Made by a program: the position numbers and the translations under genes
The notes under the pieces: generated by a model
Seen by the model: the letters and a program-made list of their open reading frames with translations, nothing else
Database searches by the model: none
Told to the model about the DNA's origin: nothing
Part shown: one piece after another, positions 31,236-38,056 of the stretch
How the letters are laid out: the number at the start of each line of letters is the position of its first letter
Position numbering within the stretch: position 1 is the stretch's first letter
Assembly (NCBI GenBank): GCA_037833965.1
Contig: AP031357.1
Span: 1,694,001 to 1,758,000 of the forward strand
Reading direction: 5' to 3'
DNA from: Marchantia polymorpha subsp. ruderalis
Taxonomy: Eukaryota; Streptophyta; Marchantiopsida; Marchantiales; Marchantiaceae
Length of the DNA: 64,000 bases

Positions 31236-34121
31236 ATGACGAGACCGAGCAGATTGCGGATGGTGCCACTTCGCCTGCCGCAGAACGGGCTGCGCGCTTT
31301 CGAGGAGCGCTTAATAGCAAGAAAGCTCGATTTCTTGCTATGGGGATGGAATTACATCTGCGCGAATATGGTGCGCGAGTGGCTAGAGCCACAGGGACCA
31401 CCCTCGCGCGGATTGCGTCCGCATGTTGACCGGTGGACAGTCCAAGATTGGGCGCAGGCGTTGGGAAGATGTGCTGGCATGCCAGGGCATCTCCTTTTCG
31501 ACAGTGAGAGCATCAAGGTGACCAAGCAAGAAGAGGCGCAATTTGTGGAGCTGTTCAAGACCGGGAGGTCTACCAAGAATGGGTACAGGACCCGTGATTA
31601 CAAGGATCGATTTCGCCGGACTTTGTCCGCGGCGCTGATGCAATTACTGCAGCCGCACCGCGCCTGCTACATCACATTGTGGCAGGTCTCTTTTGTGGAG
31701 TGCGTCATCGAGGGAACTCCCATTCACTGGGCGAGCATCCTGCACAGGGTGATGCGACAGCACGCGTTTGAGGAGAAGGGGGGAACTCTAAACCATCTTT
31801 CTCCTTTCCTCATCAATTTTTATCGACAGCGGAATTGTTTGACAGTGGCGGAGCTTGAACATTTTCCGCCATTGTCCATCGACCATCCCGGGAAGTATGT
31901 GCGGGAGAACGAGGTCGATACTGACGCAGAGGAGTCCCCGACTTCTACCCCATCAAGACGGAGAGACGAAGGGAGACACACCTCTGCAGCGCGAGTGCCG
32001 CGGAAGCGGCGATGGAGGGAAGAGTCCGAAGAGGAGCAGCATCAAGAACCCTCTGCTCCCATTCGACCGCGGCCGCTGTGCAAGCCATACAGCCGGCCGA
32101 AGCAGAAGGCACGCAGACTGGTGTTGCCAGCTGACAGTGCAGACACGGCGACGATTGCGACGGAGATAGGAAGTGCTTCGCCAGAGAGGCGAGAGGAAGC
32201 GCGGACGACCGCAGGAGCGACGGGCCACGCTGCAACCTCGTCGGGAGAGAGGCCGCCTACGGGCCAAGGGCCTCCGGAGTTACCACGTGCGATGCGGACA
32301 GAGGTTCCGTTTGCGCACAGGCGAACCTCCGCGGACGGACGAGCCTCCGCGGACCGGCGAACACAAGTGGACGTGGATCTACGCTTACGCGTGGGAAGGA
32401 GCAGTCCGCCTGTGCACAGGCGCTCGCCTGTGCACAGGTCGCCTGTGCACAAGACACCTCCGCACGTGCCGCCTGTGCACAGGCAAGAATCACCCCCGTT
32501 CCAACGTAGGAAGGGGAAGGAGCCGGCGGAAGAACCGCCTACGAGACACCGGCCCTCGGGGCCAGACCCTCCGGCGCACCACGCGCCGCAATTCGCGCCT
32601 TCGGCGCCAGGGCCTTCGAGCCGAGGGGACACGAGCAGAGAGCGTGCGGAGGCCGCACCATCGGCGGGAAGTCCGCCGATAGATGCGCCTTCGGCAGTAG
32701 GGCCTATAGGCCAAGGAACATCGGGCGTGCGGCCCCCGGCCATGTCGCCTTCGGCGATAGATGTCCGCGGCGCTACGCCTGCGACGGACAAGGCGCCGGC
32801 AAATGCGCCTGCGCACGGGCCGGGCACAGCCCCCACGGACCGATCAAGGGAGCAGCAGACGGAGGAGCGGAGTGACTGTCCGCGGGACGACATCTCGATG
32901 CGCGATGCGCAATCCAATCCCGCGCAGCCACCCTCCGCTCGATCGCCTTCGGCGACGGACGACGGCGACAGAGAGAATGCGGTGGGCAATCAACCAGCGA
33001 GCGACGGGGATGCCGCTCGGATACATTCGCCTTCCGCCTTAGACATTTTGGCGACGAGCAGCGAGGCCGCAGCCGTGCCTTCGCAGGCAGCACACGTCGA
33101 GGACGTGCAGCCCCACTCGGGGCAGTCGCCGACGCATTCAATGGCGACTGAAATTCTCCACTCGGATGATGACGACGGGGGCTCCACGGAAGAAATGTCA
33201 GGAGCAGAAGACACCGAGGAGGAGGAGGAGGAAATTGTTGGAGCGCCGGCGGCGGCGCTCTCTGAGCAGGTGATTCCGTTGCTGCGGTACTTGGATCGCA
33301 AGGTCGATAAATACGCCGACCCACTCCAGCCGGGATCTTACATCGAGTTAGTGCGCAGGCGGACTCGCACTAAAGTCCACACCAGCAAGCTATTAGCTAG
33401 AGTGGACCAGGAGTTGAGAGACTTGAGGGAGAAGCATGAGTGCTTGTGGGGACAGTACAAGCTTAATCAGAAGTTCTACAAGCACTCCGAGAAGATGAAG
33501 GATGAGAAACTGGGCGAGCTCACCAAGGAGCAGGTGAAGGTCAAGGAAGCACTCAATTCTGAGCAGGCCCAGAATCGGATTTTGTCAGAGGAGCTCGTGC
33601 GACAGACGCGGTTGTTGGAACAATGTCAGCTCGCACGGCAGGCGGATGAAGAATTAATCCGCAGTTTGCAGTCAGAGTGTGACGAATTGAGAGCGCAACG
33701 TGCTGAAGCCGAATCGCAATTAGTGACGATTGAAGAGGATCGCAGGAAGGAGGCGGATCGCACGAAGGTGGAGACGGCGAGGCGAGTCGCCCACTGTCTC
33801 AAGGGCTACGCCCACTGGGAAGTGAAGGCGCAGGAGAAACTCACACTGCGTGAGTTTGAATTGCGCGCAGCCGGGTTGTTGTCAGGCGACAGTAGGAGTC
33901 GGCGGAAGGTAGCGAAGAAACTCGAGGCCTTTCTGTCGAAGGCACAGGATACCATGTCCGCCCTCGAGGGGGAGGTATCCGCGGCGTTGCAGCGGTTGGG
34001 ACTGCGTAGTCGAGCGGAAGAGTGGCAGGGTAGGGAGTTAGTGCGCGGCAGTCGGCCGCGCAGGAGACGTAGTACAGGTTCCGCGGAGTGTAGTGTAGCG
34101 TGGTTCCGTGCAGGCGTGTAG
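31236..34121 (+). CDS. U3-encoded protein of family I LTR (961 codons, intact)
   Basis: A single open frame in U3 ends 36 bases before the TATA box. ATG 31236 is chosen because AACGCAATG is also the start context of the family II homologue; the frame stays open upstream to ATG 30984 (84 more codons, conserved among family I copies only). Residues ~20-230: conserved domain (FLLWGWNYIC, LGRCAG, KNGYRTRDYKDRFRR, HWASILHRVMRQHA, NHLSPFLINFYR). Residues ~235-635: P/S/A/R-rich, encoded partly by CCTTCGGC and palindromic units. Residues ~643-670: acidic (SDDDDGG, TEEEEEE). Residues ~680-925: coiled coil with GYAHWEVKAQEKLTLREFELRAAG, then a basic RPRRRR tail. No membrane segment, zinc knuckle or catalytic motif was seen. 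Function is unknown; a nucleic-acid- or Gag-binding accessory protein is only a guess. Confidence 0.8.
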   Translation: MTRPSRLRMVPLRLPQNGLRAFEERLIARKLDFLLWGWNYICANMVREWLEPQGPPSRGLRPHVDRWTVQDWAQALGRCAGMPGHLLFDSESIKVTKQEEAQFVELFKTGRSTKNGYRTRDYKDRFRRTLSAALMQLLQPHRACYITLWQVSFVECVIEGTPIHWASILHRVMRQHAFEEKGGTLNHLSPFLINFYRQRNCLTVAELEHFPPLSIDHPGKYVRENEVDTDAEESPTSTPSRRRDEGRHTSAARVPRKRRWREESEEEQHQEPSAPIRPRPLCKPYSRPKQKARRLVLPADSADTATIATEIGSASPERREEARTTAGATGHAATSSGERPPTGQGPPELPRAMRTEVPFAHRRTSADGRASADRRTQVDVDLRLRVGRSSPPVHRRSPVHRSPVHKTPPHVPPVHRQESPPFQRRKGKEPAEEPPTRHRPSGPDPPAHHAPQFAPSAPGPSSRGDTSRERAEAAPSAGSPPIDAPSAVGPIGQGTSGVRPPAMSPSAIDVRGATPATDKAPANAPAHGPGTAPTDRSREQQTEERSDCPRDDISMRDAQSNPAQPPSARSPSATDDGDRENAVGNQPASDGDAARIHSPSALDILATSSEAAAVPSQAAHVEDVQPHSGQSPTHSMATEILHSDDDDGGSTEEMSGAEDTEEEEEEIVGAPAAALSEQVIPLLRYLDRKVDKYADPLQPGSYIELVRRRTRTKVHTSKLLARVDQELRDLREKHECLWGQYKLNQKFYKHSEKMKDEKLGELTKEQVKVKEALNSEQAQNRILSEELVRQTRLLEQCQLARQADEELIRSLQSECDELRAQRAEAESQLVTIEEDRRKEADRTKVETARRVAHCLKGYAHWEVKAQEKLTLREFELRAAGLLSGDSRSRRKVAKKLEAFLSKAQDTMSALEGEVSAALQRLGLRSRAEEWQGRELVRGSRPRRRRSTGSAECSVAWFRAGV
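32408..32484. repeat. Coding palindrome array (PVHR units)
   Basis: GCCTGTGCACAGGC at 32408-32421, 32426-32438 (last base changed), 32441 onward (partial) and 32471-32484. In frame they encode PVHRR/SPVHR-type repeats of the U3 protein. The minus-strand sister element has at least one more unit and the solo LTR fewer, so the array length is unstable. Confidence 0.85.
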
Positions 34122-34157
34122 CGTAGTGCAGTGTAGTGCTAGGTAGGATTTAGAAGG

Positions 34158-34186
34158 TATAAAATAGTTCCAGGCGTTTTGCCTGG
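34158..34186 (+). promoter_or_regulatory. LTR TATA box and promoter-proximal hairpin
   Basis: TATAAAATA at 34158-34166, then CCAGGC-GTTTT-GCCTGG (34170-34186), a perfect 6-bp stem. Other copies have CAAGGC/GCCTTG, a compensatory change at the second stem pair. The position suggests it forms at or just before the RNA 5' end. Confidence 0.78.
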
Positions 34187-34571
34187 GGTTCTTTCCCATC
34201 AGAAGTGCAGATCAGGAACCCATTTCCTTTGCGTGTTTGTGTCCTTGAGTTCTGTCACCACGCACGAGGAGTTACAACTTAGCGTTCCGCATTTTGTAGC
34301 TGAAGGCCTTCGGCCGAATGTTCAGAGCTAGTACATTGGTTAGAGACTTGAGTAGTTCGGAACTGCACCTGCGGGTGACTGCCGATGCTCAGAGCCAGTG
34401 ACTAGTTAGATACTTGAACAGTTTCGCCCCCTACACCTTCGAGTGTTTCTTTCTGATTGTACTCCTTTGGGATTTTTCCCCTGAATGCCAAAGTGAAGTT
34501 TTGCTACTTCGTGTAAGCCTTGGTTGTAAATTCAGGTTACGCTGCAGCAGGTGCCTTGAGGGTAACCCCTG

Positions 34572-34626
34572 TAGTATTTCTGGGAATGACAAGTGCCTGA
34601 GAATTCAAACTCTTCAATAGACTGTT
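34572..34626 (+). repeat. U5 direct repeat, copy 1
   Basis: The block starting AGTATTTCTGGGAATGACA and ending AATAGACTGTT is repeated with few changes at 34981-35035. The pair is present in nearly all LTR copies of both families. Confidence 0.8.
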
Positions 34627-34980
34627 GTTGTGTTACTGGAATGTTTCTCAGTGAGTCCTTCAGTGCAGACCTGTGTTCTCTGCGCGTTTTGTGAGTTGAG
34701 AGTGTTGTTCACCGCGTCTGAGTGACTTCGATCCGAAGTAGGCAGTCCAAACCGGGTTTCCTACACTAGCAGCAAGCTAGTGGAAGTGTTGTAAAAGCCG
34801 GAGTTGGAAGTCACTGCCCGCAGCTTTGCCGAGTGTGCTCGTGAGAGACTTTCCCCCCTGAAATCTTGAGTAGAGGTCCTAACGGATCTCTGAGTTGTGT
34901 GTCTGTAGTTTCAGGTGTGTGTGTGTGTGTGTGTTACGCTGCACTGTGCGACCTCCGAGTGCGCTCCGAGTGGACACTTG

Positions 34981-35035
34981 CAGTATTTCTGGGAGTGACA
35001 GTTGCCTGAGAATTCAAACTCCTCAATAGTCTGTC
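34981..35035 (+). repeat. U5 direct repeat, copy 2
   Basis: Second copy of the 34572-34626 block, about 410 bp downstream and after the TG microsatellite. Confidence 0.8.
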
Positions 35036-35154
35036 AAAACGTGACACTTTATACCCTGTGTGTTCCTCTGTCCCTGTGGGTTCGACCTTTCTACCACTAT
35101 ATTGCAGTTTTAGCCTTTAGTGGGTTATTACATAAGAAGCCGACAACTTCTTTT

Positions 35155-35172
35155 TGGCGCCGGTGCCGGGGA
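35155..35172 (+). promoter_or_regulatory. Primer-binding site (tRNA-Asp type)
   Basis: TGGCGCCGGTGCCGGGGA differs by one base from the perfect complement of plant tRNA-Asp as I recall it. It starts 22 bases after the LTR end (35132). The spacer 35133-35154 can pair AAGAAG with CTTCTT. Confidence 0.78.
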
Positions 35173-35207
35173 CAGTTGCGTCAACACCGGGGTTTTTACG
35201 AGCAGCC

Positions 35208-35249
35208 ATGCTCGGTGAATGTCGACTGGGGCTGGCGGGAGCAACCTAA
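35208..35249 (+). other. Short upstream ORF overlapping gag start
   Basis: ATG 35208 opens a 13-codon frame ending TAA at 35247-35249, overlapping the gag ATG at 35219 in another frame. The old element has the same 42-nt uORF (25059-25100). It may reduce gag initiation; this is inferred from layout only. Confidence 0.5.
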
Positions 35250-38050
35250 GTGCTAGAGCTGTCCGCAAGTTCCGACGAGATTCCGAGAAGGCCGTGGAAG
35301 AGACACGGCGTCAAAACAAGAAAACACCAAAAAGAGTACCTAAGCCTAGTTCGGCCGACATCCTTGGGGAACCTACCCCCGACGACTCGGAACCAAACTT
35401 GGTGCTTACAGTTCTACTAGATATTCCTTGCACGGACCCGCCTAGTGAAGTAGAACCGACCGCCCGAGAACCGTCGACAGACACACCGATGGCGGACGGG
35501 CAAGCCAATGTGCGGCTACCTCAGCCGATTACTAAACATTCCTACCCGAAGTACAAAGGGAGTGGGGATGACAACAATGCAGATTCATACATCAAGTTGT
35601 TCGAGTCGGTGTCTATTGCCAATCGCGAGATCGCAGACGACGACCGACTAAGGATCTTTCCAAGCCTTCTGCGGAAGAAAGCGAGGAGTTGGTATAATCA
35701 CGAGAGCATCGATCCGACTGGGTTGACAACATGGGCCCAGCTGAAGGAGAAGTTCCTTCGCCGCTTTCGCGAGCTCGGCTACGACAGCCGGGTTTTGACA
35801 AAGTTACGTAATTTGCAGCGAGAGAAGAAGGAGAGTCTGCGTGACTACACTGAGAGATTTCTAGACCTCCTTGACAGAATACCGAAAACAGGACCAGGGT
35901 CCCCTTTCTCGGTACAACAAGCTGTGGATTGGTACGTGACGGGTTTAACTCGGGAGATGGAGACTTTTTGCCGACGCAGCAAGTGCGACACTATTGAGGA
36001 TGTGATTGCGTCGGCAGAAGCCTTCGAAACTTCCACTCTCAACCGAAGAGGGAGAGAGAGACGGGAGTCGAAGGAGCGAAAACCGAAGGGAGGGCGGAGA
36101 CGACGTAGAGGTACAACTCCGTCATCGGAGGAATCGTCTTCGGACGAGAACCGTTCTTCATCCGAAGAAGAGGAAACCTCATCGTCGGAGGAGGAGAAGA
36201 AGAGGAAGAAGCATGGGTCAGCGAAGAAAAAGGGCATCCGACGAGTGACTACGGACAGAGCGTCGGGGGATATAGCTTCGAAGATGGAGACCCTTGTGAA
36301 GGACTTCGCCGATCTCAAGGTTCAAGTGGTAGGCGGGCATGATCGCAAAAAATCACCCGGGAGAGTGCGAGCGAACTTATGGTGTACTACGTGCGGGGCG
36401 GTGGGGCATGCAAACACCGAGTGCCTTACCACCCGTCCGTCATATCCAGTCAACGCAGTAGAGTGGGCGCAACCGTACTATGGAGAGCACCCTCAGTACT
36501 ACGGAGAGGCGAGCGAAGAGACAGCCTACGCCGTCCAGTCGGTTCCTACCCCTCCTGCAGTTTCAGCAATGCAAGTCCCACGATATATTCCGGTGGATCG
36601 GGCCACTACGGTACCTGTGAGGCGGAGAGCACCTCCAGGGACGTTTGACCCACCGCCACCGCGAGCTTGTTATAATTGCGGGGAAGTTGGGCACTTCTCA
36701 CCGCAGTGTCCCCATCCAAAAAGGCGAAACGATTATGCTCCGACATGTAGTAATTGCAAGAAGGTCGGGCACACTGCGCCAGAGTGTGATCAGCCACCAG
36801 TCCCTCGGCCAGTGGTACGATTTGTGAACACTCCTGCCAAGGAGGACGTGCAAGTTAACCAGGTCGAAGTAGGTTCAGACGGGGATGGCGAAGACGAAGA
36901 ATGGCCGGCTGAAGAGGTTATGTGCGCACGGGTCGAAACTCGTAGCTCCAAGAAATCCAAGGAGCAAGAGCGTGACACTCGCAAGCACGAACGGAGAACC
37001 GCCGACCGGACGGGGAAAGGAAAGGAGAAGACATCCAGCAAGTCCGACTCGCGACCTGCTCGGAAGTCTTCGGCTACGCGGGAGGCACCAGCAGTGCGCC
37101 CCCAGACAGCAGTCGAGGACGAGCCAGTGCGCATACTGAAACGGGACTATGCTCCGGATATCCGCAACGAGGTAGCCAACCTGTTGAAGGAAGCGATCCG
37201 CACGCAAAAGGACCCACCGCGGCCAGACTTGACATCCTCCCTTGGGGCGAAGTTGGCAGCCACCGTGGAACCTCGCAGGGCGTCGCCGACCCCGGCGACC
37301 CAACGCGCCCACTATGACTTGGTTGAAGATCTCGGGAGTCGAAAAGTGAACATCACGTTCAAGCAGCTCTTGGAGGACAATAAGACGTACCGGAGAATGT
37401 TGATGCTTTCGCTACGGCATCCGCGGAAGCCGCGCGCATCCGCATCCTCTCAAGTATATCAAGTGGAGAGCGAAGACCAAGGGCCACCCGAGATCGATGT
37501 GGAAATAGCAGGATGTTGTGTACGCAGAGTGCCAATCGACTCTGGATCAGGAGTCAACATAATGACGGAGGATACAGCGAGAGCCTTGGGGTTCAGTCAA
37601 TACGAACCCTCGAAGCGTGTGTTGAGATTAGCGGATCAGACGCGGAGAATGCCTGCAGGTATGCTGCGCAATGTCAAGACAACCATCGGGGGTGCAGACT
37701 TTCGGTTGACGTATATCATCCTTCAACCGATGATGAAGCAGGGCTATGACGTTCTGCTCGGGCGACCATGGCTATATGGTGCACAAGTCAGATGTGATTG
37801 GCGAAGACATCGCCTTAAGTTTCCTCATCCTTCGGAACCGACCAAAACCATTACGGTGCCCTGGAATAGGGTCAGGCACGAAGGAGAGACCCCATCGACA
37901 AGTGCAGGTTACACATCGGGAGAGGACAGTGAGTCGACCGCGCGATCGGATTCCAGTGGTACCGAATCCGATTACTTCGTGGGATTCGTTGCCTGCTGTT
38001 CGGTGGAAGAAGAAGAAGAGACGGAAGCTATTCAGCCGGGAGACGAATAG
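35219..38050 (+). CDS. gag: Gag-protease polyprotein, intact (943 codons)
   Basis: Residues ~120-270 match the retrotransposon Gag capsid-type domain (ADSYIKLFESV, RKKARSWYNHES, LREKFLRRF-like, AEAFETS). Residues ~300-340 are a Ser/Glu-rich acidic block followed by lysines. Three CCHC zinc knuckles of form CX2CX4HX4C start at residues ~389 (CTTCGAVGH), ~484 (CYNCGEVGH) and ~510 (CSNCKKVGH), the first well separated from the other two. An aspartic protease active site PIDSGSGVNIM is at ~774, followed by LLGRPWLYG. ATG 35219 is the start shared by all three copies. The frame ends with TAG in readthrough context and pol follows in the same frame. It would form the particle core, bind RNA and process the polyprotein. 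Confidence 0.93.
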   Translation: MSTGAGGSNLSARAVRKFRRDSEKAVEETRRQNKKTPKRVPKPSSADILGEPTPDDSEPNLVLTVLLDIPCTDPPSEVEPTAREPSTDTPMADGQANVRLPQPITKHSYPKYKGSGDDNNADSYIKLFESVSIANREIADDDRLRIFPSLLRKKARSWYNHESIDPTGLTTWAQLKEKFLRRFRELGYDSRVLTKLRNLQREKKESLRDYTERFLDLLDRIPKTGPGSPFSVQQAVDWYVTGLTREMETFCRRSKCDTIEDVIASAEAFETSTLNRRGRERRESKERKPKGGRRRRRGTTPSSEESSSDENRSSSEEEETSSSEEEKKRKKHGSAKKKGIRRVTTDRASGDIASKMETLVKDFADLKVQVVGGHDRKKSPGRVRANLWCTTCGAVGHANTECLTTRPSYPVNAVEWAQPYYGEHPQYYGEASEETAYAVQSVPTPPAVSAMQVPRYIPVDRATTVPVRRRAPPGTFDPPPPRACYNCGEVGHFSPQCPHPKRRNDYAPTCSNCKKVGHTAPECDQPPVPRPVVRFVNTPAKEDVQVNQVEVGSDGDGEDEEWPAEEVMCARVETRSSKKSKEQERDTRKHERRTADRTGKGKEKTSSKSDSRPARKSSATREAPAVRPQTAVEDEPVRILKRDYAPDIRNEVANLLKEAIRTQKDPPRPDLTSSLGAKLAATVEPRRASPTPATQRAHYDLVEDLGSRKVNITFKQLLEDNKTYRRMLMLSLRHPRKPRASASSQVYQVESEDQGPPEIDVEIAGCCVRRVPIDSGSGVNIMTEDTARALGFSQYEPSKRVLRLADQTRRMPAGMLRNVKTTIGGADFRLTYIILQPMMKQGYDVLLGRPWLYGAQVRCDWRRHRLKFPHPSEPTKTITVPWNRVRHEGETPSTSAGYTSGEDSESTARSDSSGTESDYFVGFVACCSVEEEEETEAIQPGDE

Positions 38051-38056
38051 CAATTA
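38048..38056 (+). promoter_or_regulatory. Leaky Gag-Pol stop, UAG-CAA-UUA
   Basis: The gag stop TAG is followed by CAATTA, matching the CAR-YYA readthrough context known from tobacco mosaic virus. Pol continues in the same frame with no ATG until 38246, inside its conserved sequence, so readthrough is the simplest route to Pol. The same nine bases occur at 9796 and, inverted, at 49521. Confidence 0.8.

Larger units (their letters stand above)
29815..35132 (+). repeat. 5' LTR of the plus-strand element (5.3 kb)
   Basis: U3 spans 29815 to about 34190 and contains a non-coding, palindrome-rich 5' part (29815-31235), one copy of the GTTGGAAAG/TTCCAACGAG module (about 30120-30220) and the 961-codon ORF. 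The TATA box is at 34158. R-U5 (about 34190-35132) contains two ~55-bp direct repeats (34572-34626, 34981-35035), a TG microsatellite (34915-34934) and the terminal block CCTGTGGGTTCGACC...TTATTACA shared with family II. Confidence 0.93.

Noticed and set aside
32408..32484. Regularly spaced palindromes resembling a CRISPR array
   Set aside because: Spacing is irregular, spacers are not unique, units are palindromic and coding, and the context is a plant retrotransposon.
32042..32989. Long antisense ORF (315 codons) opposite the U3 ORF, with similar ones at 22044-23156 and 54655-55545
   Set aside because: They mirror the low-complexity GC-rich coding region; codons such as CCG/GGC lack stops on both strands. 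No conserved start or domain is seen.
33270..34010. Coiled coil as a host SMC, kinesin or myosin gene fragment
   Set aside because: No motor or ATPase motifs. The coil is part of a single frame conserved in two LTR families.
31236..34121. U3 ORF as an envelope-like protein
   Set aside because: No signal peptide, transmembrane segment or cysteine-rich ectodomain; it is not located between pol and the PPT.
35060..35100. GGGTTCGACC plus ACCACTATA near the U5 end as a tRNA gene
   Set aside because: Only a T-loop-like string is present; no acceptor, D or anticodon arm can be folded. It recurs in every LTR end.
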